Assembly: GCF_000308435.1 (NCBI RefSeq)
Contig: NZ_BAFR01000048.1
Location: 1-64,000 of the forward strand
Direction: 5' to 3'
DNA length: 64,000 bases
DNA from: Nocardia araoensis NBRC 100135
GTDB lineage: Bacteria > Actinomycetota > Actinomycetes > Mycobacteriales > Mycobacteriaceae
Under the pieces are notes generated by a model. It saw only the letters and a list, made by a program, of their open reading frames with translations, was not told where the DNA came from and did not search any database. A program made the position numbers and the translations under genes. The number at the start of each line of letters is the position of its first letter. Position 1 is the first letter of the stretch. This document shows positions 8,579 through 16,931 of this stretch, one piece after another.

Positions 8579-9208
8579 TCAGACCGCAGCCTCCCAAGCG
8601 AACCCGTCCGGGTCGACGAAGGGACCGAGATTGCCGCGGATGGCGATCCGATGCGAACCGGTGCCTTCCGGTGCGATGCCCGCGTCCTTGGCCGCGGCGC
8701 GGCGCCCATACAGCGCCAGTTTGACCGAAGCGGCCGGGGTGGTGAACTCCACGTACTTGCTGCCGAAGCTCTTCCCGACGGCCAAGCCGCGATCGACGTA
8801 GAACTGCTTGGTCGCTTTGACGTTGTCGACCCCGAGGAGCACCACGAAATCGTCTACTTCCCGGGTGGCCGGTCCGGTGTCCTTCTTCGACGACGTCGCC
8901 ACCTTCCAGAGGGCGCCGTCCGGCGCCTGGACCACGCCTCCGTAACCCCAGAAGCTCTTCTTGACCGGCTTCAGCGTCGTCGCTCCCGCGTCGACCGCGC
9001 TGCCGATGAGGCTGTCGACGGTGCTCGGCTGCGACACCACCAGCGACAGCACGTAGCCCCGGAAACCGCTCGTCGGAGCCTCGGAGGCGCGCAAGCGCAG
9101 CCTGTCGCCGAGTCCGAACGCGGCGGCGTAGAAGGCTTCGGCGGCGGCCGGGTCGGCCACCTCGAGGACAACGGAGTCGATCGCGGCCTGATCAGTGGTG
9201 AGGTTCAT
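8579..9208 (-). CDS. VOC (glyoxalase/bleomycin-resistance fold) family protein
   Basis: 209 aa made of two related halves, each with the beta-alpha-beta-beta-beta pattern of the vicinal oxygen chelate fold. The first half starts IDSVVLEVADPAAAEAFYAA and the second DDFVVLLGVDNVKATKQFYV. Such proteins are often metal-dependent dioxygenases, isomerases or binding proteins; the substrate is not evident. The ATG at 9208 is chosen because conservation begins there; the open frame extends upstream to 9349 without family-like sequence. Confidence 0.8.
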   Translation of the reverse strand: MNLTTDQAAIDSVVLEVADPAAAEAFYAAAFGLGDRLRLRASEAPTSGFRGYVLSLVVSQPSTVDSLIGSAVDAGATTLKPVKKSFWGYGGVVQAPDGALWKVATSSKKDTGPATREVDDFVVLLGVDNVKATKQFYVDRGLAVGKSFGSKYVEFTTPAASVKLALYGRRAAAKDAGIAPEGTGSHRIAIRGNLGPFVDPDGFAWEAAV

Positions 9209-9436
9209 GACGCCAACGCTAGGCGTCGCGCGGCGAGCGACGCTTCTCGATTCCTGACCGGTCGATTCCGGCGGCCCGGGACTCGGCTCGAGAACAGCCG
9301 CTGCCGACGTCATAGAAGTCGCGCTCGCCGGATGCGTCATACGTTCCATTTCGATCTGTTGTGCCGCCTCCGGGGCGGGAACCCCGAACTCGCGCAGGGG
9401 ATCGCGGTCGGGGTTCCGTCGCCGGCTCTCGGCAGT

Positions 9437-9733
9437 TCACCCCATGGGGGCGGTGACCAGTGTGCGGATGGTCATCGGCTCGGCGAGCACGAGTTCGAGC
9501 ACTTGCTTCACGTGTCGGAAGTGCGCGGTGGTGAGGTGGCGGGCAAGGGATTGCGCGCTGGTCCACTCCTCGACGATCACCATCCGGCCGGCGTGGTTCG
9601 GGTCGAGGTAGGGGCGGTAAGCCAGGCAGCCGGGCTCCTCCAGCGAAGGCTCGATCATCGCTTCCAGCGCGGTGCGCAGCCTATCCTCCTGTCCGGGCGC
9701 GGCCAGGCACTCGGCGATGACGGTGAGCGACAT
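9437..9733 (-). CDS. Small ABM-type monooxygenase/quinol monooxygenase-like protein
   Basis: 98 aa, a typical antibiotic-biosynthesis-monooxygenase (dimeric alpha/beta barrel) length. The pattern LEEPGCLAYRPYLDPNH, then VIVEEWTSAQSLARHL, matches the family (GCLxYxxxxD and WxxxxxxxxH). It starts 26 bp after the aldo/keto reductase stop on the same strand, so the two probably form an operon. It likely handles a small quinone or aldehyde. A long overlapping frame through the reductase in another phase is a shadow. Confidence 0.8.
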   Translation of the reverse strand: MSLTVIAECLAAPGQEDRLRTALEAMIEPSLEEPGCLAYRPYLDPNHAGRMVIVEEWTSAQSLARHLTTAHFRHVKQVLELVLAEPMTIRTLVTAPMG

Positions 9734-9759
9734 GATGATCTCCTGCGCGGTCGAGGTTT

Positions 9760-10809
9760 TCACGGCTTCGTGGGGCCGGTGCCCGCGCCGGAGTCGGTGA
9801 TCGCCGCGGCGATCTCGGCCAGGTCCGACGGCGTCAGAGCCACCGAGTCCGCGCCGATCCACCCGTCGACCTGGTCGGACTTGCGCGCACCGACGATGGC
9901 TCCGGTGATACCGGGCCAAGCCAGCACCCAGGCGATGGCCACCTCGGCGACGGTCACGCCGTGTCGTGCGGCGATGGGGCGCAGCGCGTCCGCCAACCGG
10001 AGGTTGGCGGTCAGGCCGGTGGTGAAGTCGTGGTGAGCGGTCCGCCAGTCCTCGGCGGGCAGACCGGCCACACGCTCGGCCGAAAAAGTGCCGGTCAGCA
10101 AGCCGGACTGCAACGGCGAGTAGACGATCACGCCGGTCTCGTGCGTGTGTGCCCAGGCGATCTCGGCGGCGGACGACCGATTGATCGCCGAGAACGGCGG
10201 CTGGATGACGTCGACATGAGCGATCCGCTCGGCGGCGTCGAGCAGGTCGGGCGTGTGGTTCGACAATCCGATAGCCCGGACCTTGCCCTCGGCCTTCAGG
10301 TCGGCCATGACCTGCCAGTACTCCTCCAGCGGAGTGGCGTTGGGCGACACCGCCCCGAAGCCGCCGCCAGCGTACTCCAGCGATTCGCCGGTGTCGGGAT
10401 AGTGCACCTGGTACAGGTCGATGTGATCGACCCCCAGCCGCCGCAGGGAGTCTTCGACCTCGCGGCGCACGCTGGCGGGTTTCATGATCCGCCGAGGCGC
10501 GGCCGACGGGTTCTCCGGGTCCCAGACCAGGCCGACCTTGGTGAAGATGTACGGGCGGTCGGCTTGCGGCAGGCCGGCGATGGCCTTGCCGACCAGTTCC
10601 TCCGAATGGCCGAGGCCGTACACGGCGGCGGTATCGATCCAGTTGACGCCCGCATCGAGCGCGTGGCGGATCGCGGCGACCGATTCGGCGTCGTCCGTGG
10701 CGCCCCAGCTGAAGGTCCAGCCCGATCCTGAAACGGCCCACGAACCGAAGCCGAGCCGGGTGATGTCCATACCGGTGGCGCCGAGGGGGACGGTGGTCAG
10801 GGTAGTCAT
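9760..10809 (-). CDS. Aldo/keto reductase
   Basis: 349 aa NADPH-dependent (beta/alpha)8-barrel oxidoreductase. The catalytic tetrad is visible: Asp and Tyr in DTAAVYGLGHSE, Lys in FTKVGL, His in YQVHYPD. The C-terminal cofactor region GARKSDQVDG is also present. The start at 10809 aligns with the family N terminus (VPLGATGMDITRLGFGSW). It is divergent from the MmyB-like regulator at 10951 with a 141-bp shared promoter region, a common arrangement for regulators of oxidoreductases. Confidence 0.92.
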   Translation of the reverse strand: MTTLTTVPLGATGMDITRLGFGSWAVSGSGWTFSWGATDDAESVAAIRHALDAGVNWIDTAAVYGLGHSEELVGKAIAGLPQADRPYIFTKVGLVWDPENPSAAPRRIMKPASVRREVEDSLRRLGVDHIDLYQVHYPDTGESLEYAGGGFGAVSPNATPLEEYWQVMADLKAEGKVRAIGLSNHTPDLLDAAERIAHVDVIQPPFSAINRSSAAEIAWAHTHETGVIVYSPLQSGLLTGTFSAERVAGLPAEDWRTAHHDFTTGLTANLRLADALRPIAARHGVTVAEVAIAWVLAWPGITGAIVGARKSDQVDGWIGADSVALTPSDLAEIAAAITDSGAGTGPTKP

Positions 10810-10950
10810 TGCGCAGTGCTCTTCTCTTGTCGGTGTTTGTTTCCGGTGCCTCCAACCTTGGCGGCCATGTGCCGGGCTACCCAGTGCCAGCCGGAGCCTG
10901 GGCACCGCATGACCAGGCTCGCTTCCGGCGGGCGCGGGGATACTGGCCGC

Positions 10951-11805
10951 ATGCCATTGGACAGACGGGCGGAACTAGGCGAATTCCTGCGCTCCCGGCG
11001 GGCCCGCTTGCGGCCCGAGGAGCTCGGACTGCCGGACTACGGCGGTCGGCGCCGCGTTCCTGGGCTGCGCCGGGAGGAGCTCGCACAGCTCGCCGGAGTG
11101 AGCGTCGACCACTACGTGCGGCTGGAACAGGGGCGCACCCTGCACTTCTCCGAAGCCGTACTGGATGCGGTCGCCCGGGCGCTGCGCCTGAACGACGTCG
11201 AGCGGCAACACCTCTACCGGCTCGCACGACCTTGGTCGGAAGGCGACCGCGCGGATGCGCCGCAGCGGGTCCGGCCGGGGTTGCGGCGGCTGCTGGACTC
11301 GGCCGCCGACGTGCCCGCGTACATCGTCGGCCGCAACACCGATGTGCTGGCCTGGAACCGACTCGCCGCCGCGCTGATCACGGACTTCGGCGCACTGCCA
11401 CCCGCGCAGCGGAACCTGGCCCGTCTCGTCTTCCTGGACGAAGGCATGCGCAGCCTCTACGCTGATTGGCCGGAAAAGACGCGCGACGTGGCCGCCTACC
11501 TCCGACTCGACGCCGGGCGTCACCCGGACGACCCGGAAACGGCGGCGTTGCTCGACGAGCTTTCAACGCGCAGCGCGGAATTCCGGAAAGCGTGGGCAGA
11601 GCACCAGATCAAGGACAAGACCCACGGCCGGTACGTCTACCGGCACCCAGTGGTCGGCGAACTGGACCTCGGCTTCGAAACCCTGCGCTTCCCGGACGAC
11701 CCGGACCAAGCGCTGATCGCGCACACAGTCGAAGACGGATCGGCCTCGCAAACCGCCTTGCGGTTACTCGCGAGCTGGGCTGAGGAAACGCGGCCGGTGA
11801 GCTGA
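10951..11805 (+). CDS. MmyB-like helix-turn-helix transcriptional regulator
   Basis: 284 aa. An N-terminal Xre-type helix-turn-helix contains RVPGLRREELAQLAGVSVDHYVRLEQGR, here quoted in pieces: RRVPGLRREELAQLAGVS and DHYVRLEQGR. A C-terminal MmyB ligand-binding (PAS-like) domain contains NTDVLAWNRLAAAL, LARLVFLDEG and YRHPVVGELDL. This architecture is typical of actinobacterial regulators that bind a fatty-acid-like ligand and control an adjacent divergent reductase gene. The last 42 bp overlap, tail to tail, the flavin monooxygenase on the other strand. Confidence 0.92.
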   Translation: MPLDRRAELGEFLRSRRARLRPEELGLPDYGGRRRVPGLRREELAQLAGVSVDHYVRLEQGRTLHFSEAVLDAVARALRLNDVERQHLYRLARPWSEGDRADAPQRVRPGLRRLLDSAADVPAYIVGRNTDVLAWNRLAAALITDFGALPPAQRNLARLVFLDEGMRSLYADWPEKTRDVAAYLRLDAGRHPDDPETAALLDELSTRSAEFRKAWAEHQIKDKTHGRYVYRHPVVGELDLGFETLRFPDDPDQALIAHTVEDGSASQTALRLLASWAEETRPVS

Positions 11806-13011
11806 GACCACTCGCGTCATCGCGAGTTCCCCCCGTCGAGCAGCGCGCCACCACCGCCGTCGGGAGTCGATGGCACGCCGGATCTTGCGCACCGTGGGTA
11901 CCTGTGTGAGCAGGTGTAGCTGAAATCGCCAAGGCATTTGTGGCCCGTGCCGAGCCGCCATCGCATAGGCGAACCGCACGGGGCTGCGGTCGAGATACCG
12001 GTCGGCATGTTCGAACCAGATCATGCTGGTACGGGCGGCCGCCTGTATCGGGCGCAGCGCGGCGCGCCGCTGTGCATCGTAGGTCTCCAGCGCGTCGGCG
12101 ACCTCGGCATGCTCGTACAGGTTCTGTGCGAGCACGACGGCGTCGACGATAGCCAACCGGGTGCCGGAACCGATGGTGAAGTGCGTCGTATGCGCCGCGT
12201 CGCCGAGCAGCACCACGTTGTCGTGATACCAGGTCTTGTTGGTCACCTCGGGAAAGCGGCTCCACCTTGCGGCTTCGCCTCGTGTCGTGCTGAGCAGGGA
12301 GTGACCGTCGAGAAGGCGCGAGAATATGGTTTCCAAAACACGCAAGCTCTCCGCGTTGTCCAGGGAATCGAATCCCAGCCCATGCCAAGTCCGCGGTTGG
12401 CACTCGACGATGCAGGTGCTGATTTTTCCGGCAACCGACGGGTAGGCATGGAACCAGATCCATCCGGCCGAGGTGTGTTCGAAGGCGAAGGTGAAGCGGG
12501 TGAAGACCTTGTCCGTACCGAGCCAGACATATCGATTGTCGCCCAGTGTTACGGACGTGCCGAAATGATCGCTACTCAGCCGCCGTATCCGGCTGCTCGC
12601 GCCGTCGGAGGCGACGATGAGATCGATGTCGCCGAAGCCGGACAGATCGTGCACCTCTCGCCCGTGCTGGACATCGACGCCCAGGTCGCTCGCCCGCCGG
12701 GAAAGTACGTCCAGCAATGCCGCGCGCCCCATGCTGAACCCGTAGCCCCCGAAATACGCGGCTCGGTCGTCGCGCACATGAATTTCCTGCTCACGCCATA
12801 GAACCGACCCGGCACGCACCGCCTGGGCGCTGTCGGGGTCGTTCCGATACAGAATGTCGAGCAGGTCGTCCCAATACACGACGCCCCAGCCGTAGGTGGA
12901 CCCGGTGGGATCGCGGTCGATCACCGTGATGTCATGAGCCGGGTCGCGCCGCTTCATCGAAATCGCGAAGTACAGCCCGGACGGCCCGCCACCGACGCAC
13001 ACAATCTTCAT
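11764..13011 (-). CDS. FAD-dependent aromatic monooxygenase
   Basis: 415 aa of the p-hydroxybenzoate-hydroxylase fold. The N-terminal dinucleotide-binding motif is VCVGGGPSGLYFAI, followed by WGVVYWDDLLD. The flavin motif DGASSRIRR and the C-terminal GDAAHTTHFTIGSGTRLAI complete the family pattern. The WGVVY segment resembles tryptophan/anthraniloyl-CoA-type hydroxylases such as VioD. The substrate is unknown and there is no pathway partner next to it. Its 3' end overlaps the MmyB-like gene by 42 bp. Confidence 0.85.
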   Translation of the reverse strand: MKIVCVGGGPSGLYFAISMKRRDPAHDITVIDRDPTGSTYGWGVVYWDDLLDILYRNDPDSAQAVRAGSVLWREQEIHVRDDRAAYFGGYGFSMGRAALLDVLSRRASDLGVDVQHGREVHDLSGFGDIDLIVASDGASSRIRRLSSDHFGTSVTLGDNRYVWLGTDKVFTRFTFAFEHTSAGWIWFHAYPSVAGKISTCIVECQPRTWHGLGFDSLDNAESLRVLETIFSRLLDGHSLLSTTRGEAARWSRFPEVTNKTWYHDNVVLLGDAAHTTHFTIGSGTRLAIVDAVVLAQNLYEHAEVADALETYDAQRRAALRPIQAAARTSMIWFEHADRYLDRSPVRFAYAMAARHGPQMPWRFQLHLLTQVPTVRKIRRAIDSRRRWWRAARRGELAMTRVVSAHRPRFLSPARE

Positions 13012-13072
13012 CTCGTCACCAGCTCCAGCACGGTCGGTCGAACTCGGGCTTCACATGAGCCGTGCTCGATGC

Positions 13073-13110
13073 GACCGAGCCCGGCACGCTGTACGTGTCC
13101 GGGCTCGGTC
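13073..13110. terminator. Stem-loop terminator
   Basis: Perfect 12-bp inverted repeat (GACCGAGCCCGG at 13073-13084, its complement at 13099-13110). The loop extends the stem by a further CAC/GTG with one bulge. It sits 7 bp beyond the stop of the minus-strand Trp/Gly-rich gene, between the converging 3' and 5' regions. Confidence 0.7.
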
Positions 13111-13117
13111 ACCGGCG

Positions 13118-13453
13118 CTAGAAGCTGCCCCAGCCACCCCAGCCGGGGTTCCACCACCCCCAGCCACCGTTACCCCAGCCACCGCCCCAACCCCAACCCC
13201 AACCGCCGCGGCCCCAGCCGCCGCCGCCCCACCCCCAGCCGCCGCGGCCCCAGCCGCCGCCGCCCCAACCCCAGCCGCCGCCGTGACCCCAACCAGGGCT
13301 GTCGACGAGCTGGGTCGCAGACGTGGGCGTCGTTGCGCGGGCGGTAGGCGCTTGCGCCGCGGCTGCGACGACCGGAACTGCGGCAACTGCGGCTATACCG
13401 GCGGCGGCCGCTAACCGGGCGAACTTTGTATGTGAATTCTTTCTGTCGAACAT
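13118..13453 (-). CDS. Secreted Trp/Gly-rich repeat protein
   Basis: 111 aa. The N-terminal signal peptide (hydrophobic run of Ala/Val, ARA cleavage region) is followed from about residue 53 by nearly pure tandem GGWGWGGGGWGRG-type repeats. These contain only Gly, Trp, Arg, Asn, His and a few Pro, and end in GWGSF. There are no Cys and no globular domain. Such Gly/aromatic-rich secreted proteins may be cell-surface, aggregation-prone or membrane-interacting. The DNA repeat unit is a CCCCAGCCGCC-like run. No homologue is recognised; the signal peptide and compositional purity support translation. Confidence 0.7.
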   Translation of the reverse strand: MFDRKNSHTKFARLAAAAGIAAVAAVPVVAAAAQAPTARATTPTSATQLVDSPGWGHGGGWGWGGGGWGRGGWGWGGGGWGRGGWGWGWGGGWGNGGWGWWNPGWGGWGSF

Positions 13454-13769
13454 GATAGGGCTCCAGGGACAGTCCCGACCTGCCCGAATTGTACGCGTTT
13501 TCGCACAATTGTAGAAGTTGTCGCTTCCACTGATCTATAATGCCCGCCGCATTCCCCGCTGTAAGCCAAATCCGAGGGTGCCTGCGTGCCCCGTGGCGCT
13601 AGTGCATCGACATCGCCGTCGAGATTTGCCTCTTGGCCGGAACGGAACCCGGCAGTTCCCTTCCCACCCTCCGTCATGGCAGTCCATCTGGATCTGGACC
13701 GGCAGTACTCCGGCCTCCGGGCGGGTCGGTTCCAGATGAGGTCCCAGGGCGGCGTCGGACCACAGCGGT

Positions 13770-14081
13770 GAAGGCGAGCTGGTCGAGATCGCGACCTTCG
13801 TCGCCGACAGTGCGGACTCGGTAGACGACGTCATCGTCGAGGGGACGGACCACGCGGTTCGTGACCTGCGGTCTGTGAACACGTTCCTGCAACGGCGACT
13901 GTGGCGGGATGACCGGCGCGATCACGGCTGATCACCACCGCCAGCAAACTTTTCGCAGAAGGCGGATGTGTCGCGATCCGGCACTTGTGGCATGGATCGC
14001 AGCAGGTCAGAGCGTGTTCAGCTGGTCGGCTCCGTGTGGGCGCGTGTGCTCCCACACGCTGCTCGGGAAGGTGTCACGTAT
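13770..14081. repeat. att-flanking repeat, left copy (with AbrB-like gene remnant)
   Basis: About 310 bp that aligns by eye with 51.09-51.41 kb, in the same order and orientation relative to the att core. Shared blocks include GCCGACAGTGC, GTAGACGAC, CACGCGGTTCGTGACCTGCG, GGGATGACCGGCGCGATCAC and CAGCAAACTTTTCGCA. The minus strand encodes a remnant beginning VVYRVRTVGDEG near 13.83 kb, matching the N terminus of the AbrB-like partner protein. It lies outside the att copy at 14.09 kb, so it is probably the tail of an older, deleted element. Confidence 0.65.
14034..14057. repeat. Small hairpin beside the left att copy
   Basis: GTGTGGG and CCCACAC flank a 10-nt loop, with CG/CG extending the stem by one base pair. 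The position corresponds to the tRNA downstream side in the intact site, so it may be a copied tRNA terminator. Confidence 0.4.
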
Positions 14082-14111
14082 GACGTGAATCTGTGCGCGA
14101 GAGGGGACTTG
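14082..14111. repeat. att copy (tRNA-Leu 3' end duplicate), left end of element A
   Basis: 30 bp identical to 51410-51439. The last 18 bp, TGCGCGAGAGGGGACTTG, are the 3' end of the tRNA-Leu gene read on the plus strand. The remaining tRNA sequence is absent here, as expected for a junction left by site-specific integration. Confidence 0.85.
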
Positions 14112-14372
14112 GCCACCGAAATACGCCGTGTTTGACGCAGATTCGTGTTGGAGTGGCATCTAATGCGTGCCGCTAGAGCATAGCACAGGCTCGATAATGA
14201 TGGGGTGTGTGTCTGTATTCTGTTGAACTGCAGCCAGTTTCAGGAATTTCGCGAAGGTAGCTGAATGCTTAGCGGTCGTCGTGGGCCGCCCTCGGTTCGG
14301 ATGGTTGTGTCTCGGTCATTGCGTCAAAGGTGTTGGGGCGTGCGTCGGATCAGCTATCGCGTGCAGCGTGTG

Positions 14373-14409
14373 GTGGTGCCGGTCGCTGCAATCTGGCGAC
14401 CGGCACCAC
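14373..14409 (-). terminator. Stem-loop terminator of the integrase gene
   Basis: Perfect 14-bp inverted repeat (GTGGTGCCGGTCGC at 14373-14386, its complement at 14396-14409) with a 9-nt loop, directly after the integrase stop codon at 14412. Confidence 0.7.
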
Positions 14410-14411
14410 GT

Positions 14412-15458
14412 TCACTGGTGTGTGGGGGAGGGTGCGTGGTTGGGTTGGTTGGTGAGTAGTAGTGGGTGGGGTTCTCGGGTGAGTGCGGAGAGTGCCGCGG
14501 CGATTTCGTAGAGATTGGCTTTGACGTAGGTGGCGGTGGTGCCGTGAGTTCGCGTGTGGTGGCCGGCGTATGCGCGGGCGGTGGCGTAGCCGAAGGTGCG
14601 TTCTACCCAGGTGAGGGTGGTGTGGCGCAGCCAGTGGGTGCTGATGTGTTGGGTGGCGACCCAGGGGAGGTGTTCACCGAGGCGGTTCCAGAGGTGGTCG
14701 TAGCGGCGGGCGGTGATGGGTTTGCCGTTGCGGTAGCGCAGGAGTTGCCCGTCGCGTGGGCTGCCGCGTTGTTCGGCGTGGCGGAGTAGGTGTCGCATGA
14801 GTGTGGGGGAGATGGGTTGCCACCGGTCGATTCCGCTTTTCTCACGCAACAGGATCAGGCAGTGGTGTGGGTCGAGGTCGCAGGGGCGTAGGCGGAGGGC
14901 GCCGTCGCGGCGGCAGGCGGTTTCGATGTGTAGCCGCAGTATCAAGGTGCCGAGTTCGCGGTCGTTGCCGGTGAGGGAGGCGACTTGGCAGATCTCAGCG
15001 AGGAGCGGGGAGGAGATCGCCTGTCGGTGTGACGGTGGTCGTGTGGGTATTGCCAGGTGGCGAGCGGGGTTTCGGGTGGGGTGGATCCAGTTGTTGTCTT
15101 CGGCGTAGCGGTAGAGGCAGCGAACAGCGCTGATGAAGTGTTCTCGTGCGCTGGTGCCGTTGCGGCTGCCGCGGCTGGCGACTTGTACCGCTCGGGCTTT
15201 CTCGTCGAGGTCGGCTTTGGTTACCGCGTCGAGTGGGTGGTTGTGCCAGGTGTTTTCGAGGTTGTTGAGGTGGGTGTTATAGGTGCGCAGGGTGCCTGGG
15301 GTGAGGGTGGCGCGGAGTTTCGGGATGATTTGGCCGAAGGTTGGTGCTGCGGCGGTGTCGGTGAGTAGGTCGATGGCTGTGATGCCGATCTGCGACAACA
15401 GGATTCGTGTGACGTCGATGGTCGTTGGATTCGCGACGGTGCGAACAATCGATGTCAT
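14412..15458 (-). CDS. Tyrosine-type site-specific integrase, element A
   Basis: 348 aa. An N-terminal SAM-like core-binding domain (about residues 40-125) is followed by a tyrosine recombinase catalytic domain. Catalytic residues visible: Arg in HIETACRRDGALRL (about 183), His-x-x-Arg in THWLRHTTL (275-278), His about 300 in YAGHHTR, and Tyr about 311 in TATYVKA. It ends about 300 bp from the att copy at 14.09 kb and points toward it. Its start is 3 bp after the stop of the AbrB-like partner reading frame. It is clearly related to the integrase at 46.7 kb. Confidence 0.92.
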   Translation of the reverse strand: MTSIVRTVANPTTIDVTRILLSQIGITAIDLLTDTAAAPTFGQIIPKLRATLTPGTLRTYNTHLNNLENTWHNHPLDAVTKADLDEKARAVQVASRGSRNGTSAREHFISAVRCLYRYAEDNNWIHPTRNPARHLAIPTRPPSHRQAISSPLLAEICQVASLTGNDRELGTLILRLHIETACRRDGALRLRPCDLDPHHCLILLREKSGIDRWQPISPTLMRHLLRHAEQRGSPRDGQLLRYRNGKPITARRYDHLWNRLGEHLPWVATQHISTHWLRHTTLTWVERTFGYATARAYAGHHTRTHGTTATYVKANLYEIAAALSALTREPHPLLLTNQPNHAPSPTHQ

Positions 15459-15461
15459 TGG

Positions 15462-15832
15462 CTACGACTCCAGCGCACGTACGTGGTGGCCGAAGAACGC
15501 GTGCAGTACTGGTGGTGGGTAGATCGCGAGTTGCCGCCGGGTTGGGTCGGCGACGAGGAGGACTTTGTCGCCGATGTTGAGGTCGACTTGGCGTCGTTGC
15601 CGGAAGGGGATGCGGAAGTAGCCGCCGGTGACGTGTGCTGTGCCGTGGTCGGTTCGGTGGGCGAGCAGATCCCGTCATTGCCGCTGCGGATCCCGAGTCG
15701 GGTGTCGGTGGGCCAGTCGAGAGTGTCGAGGACTGCTCGGTCGTGGATGCGTCCGGCGGCGCCGACGGTGCACATGCTGTAGACGATGCCGGGATCTATG
15801 GGTGCGGCGACCGGTCGTGGCGTGGTGCGCAT
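15462..15832 (-). pseudogene. Frameshifted AbrB-like partner gene of the integrase
   Basis: The N-terminal half is in one frame (IVYSMCTVGAAGRIHDRAVL, then DTLDWPTDTRLGIRSGNDG). The C-terminal SpoVT/AbrB-like half is in another (YFRIPFRQRRQVDLNIGDKV, then LLVADPTRRQLAIYPPPVL), entered after a TGA near 15.68 kb. Together they align with the intact 138-aa protein at 47719-48135. The frameshift lies between about 15672 and 15690. Unless expression uses frameshifting, the gene is broken while the integrase beside it is intact. Confidence 0.65.
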
Positions 15833-16397
15833 AGCTTCGATGAGCTCGTGCAGAGCTGTCTACGGTGGGATGACTGGTGCGATCAGCACGAGGGCCACCG
15901 CCCTGCGGTCCTACCCGGGTGTTCGGGTTTGGAGTACTCGACTTCATTGTGGGCCAAGGGTTTACCTCCGCGTCGGGGCACCCGACCGCACGGACCCGGT
16001 GCGATCAGCCGCACCGCTGGGCGCGTGAACGATGTCGGGAAGCATTCGACCACGCGGGCGAGGGGGTGCCGCGTGTGCATGCGTCCGCCGCAGGTTCGTG
16101 CCCTCGGCGGAGCTCCGTACAGATTAGAATCGTGCCGATCAAACTGATTTTGCGCTTACGGACGGTTTCTGGGTCTCGTGCCCCACACCCAGCAACTCGA
16201 CGACCACCCTCGTCGCGGCCCACTCCAGCTCGAGTCTGCAAGTGTTGGAGGTGGCCCGGCCACGGGGCTGGCGGACAAGAGGGCACGGATGCGTGGGCGA
16301 TGCTAATTGGCAACCTCGGCATACATTCGCACCGCCCGCTCACGCAGCTCGGCCGCGTCCTTCCTCCTCGACGACACGACTCCTTCCTCTCCGGCAG
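15833..16397. other. Gap between integrase module and IS remnant
   Basis: 565 bp in which I see no gene, RNA or clear repeat. Short open frames lack ribosome binding sites and family-like sequence. Probably decayed DNA. Confidence 0.45.
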
Positions 16398-16682
16398 ATG
16401 ATGAAGCCTCCCGGACGCTTCGCCGCCAACTCCGCGTGGGTGCTCTGCGCCGCGATCGCCCACAACCTGCTACGCGCCGCAGGAACTCTAGCCGGCGGCC
16501 CGCACACCCGTGCTCGCGGCGCCACCCTGCGCCGCAAACTCGTCAACATCCCCGCCCGGCTCGCGCGGCCGCAACGCCGCCCCGTCCTGCACTCGCCCGC
16601 CCGATGGCCCTGGGCCGATTCCTGGCTTGCCTTGTGGCACAACATTATCGGCCACACACCACCACAAGCCGTCGCCGCCTGA
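16398..16682 (+). pseudogene. IS1380-family transposase remnant (C-terminal end)
   Basis: About 94 residues matching the C-terminal end of IS1380-type DDE transposases: FAANSAWVLCAAIAHNLLRA, TRARGATLRRKLVNIPARLA, then RPVLHSPARWPWADSWLALW. The N terminus and DDE catalytic core are missing and no terminal inverted repeats are obvious. This is a relic of an insertion inside element A. Confidence 0.75.
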
Positions 16683-16931
16683 CCACCCACCCCGAACGGG
16701 CCGAACCGACACCGAAGTGGAAAAGCTGGGCAGACCAGCGGCTACCCCCTACCCATACTCCGGTTGTCCGCACGCCACAGGCGCGCGGACAACCGACAAC
16801 CTCACTCCACGGATCGAGGCTTAGGGTGCGGCCGGGCAATCCGCTGAGAAGATTTACTGCCCAACCCATCTGAAGCCTGTCGGAGTCGTGCCGGCCGGTT
16901 GCGCCTGCTTGATGGTCAGGCATACGCAGCG

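Noticed and set aside
8480..10036. 518-codon plus-strand open frame across the VOC and monooxygenase genes
   Set aside because: The minus-strand genes there have clear family motifs; this frame begins inside a terminator hairpin and has no recognisable domain.
13118..13320. Possible CRISPR-like or minisatellite array
   Set aside because: The repeats are in frame inside a signal-peptide protein, have no spacers, and encode Gly/Trp repeats.
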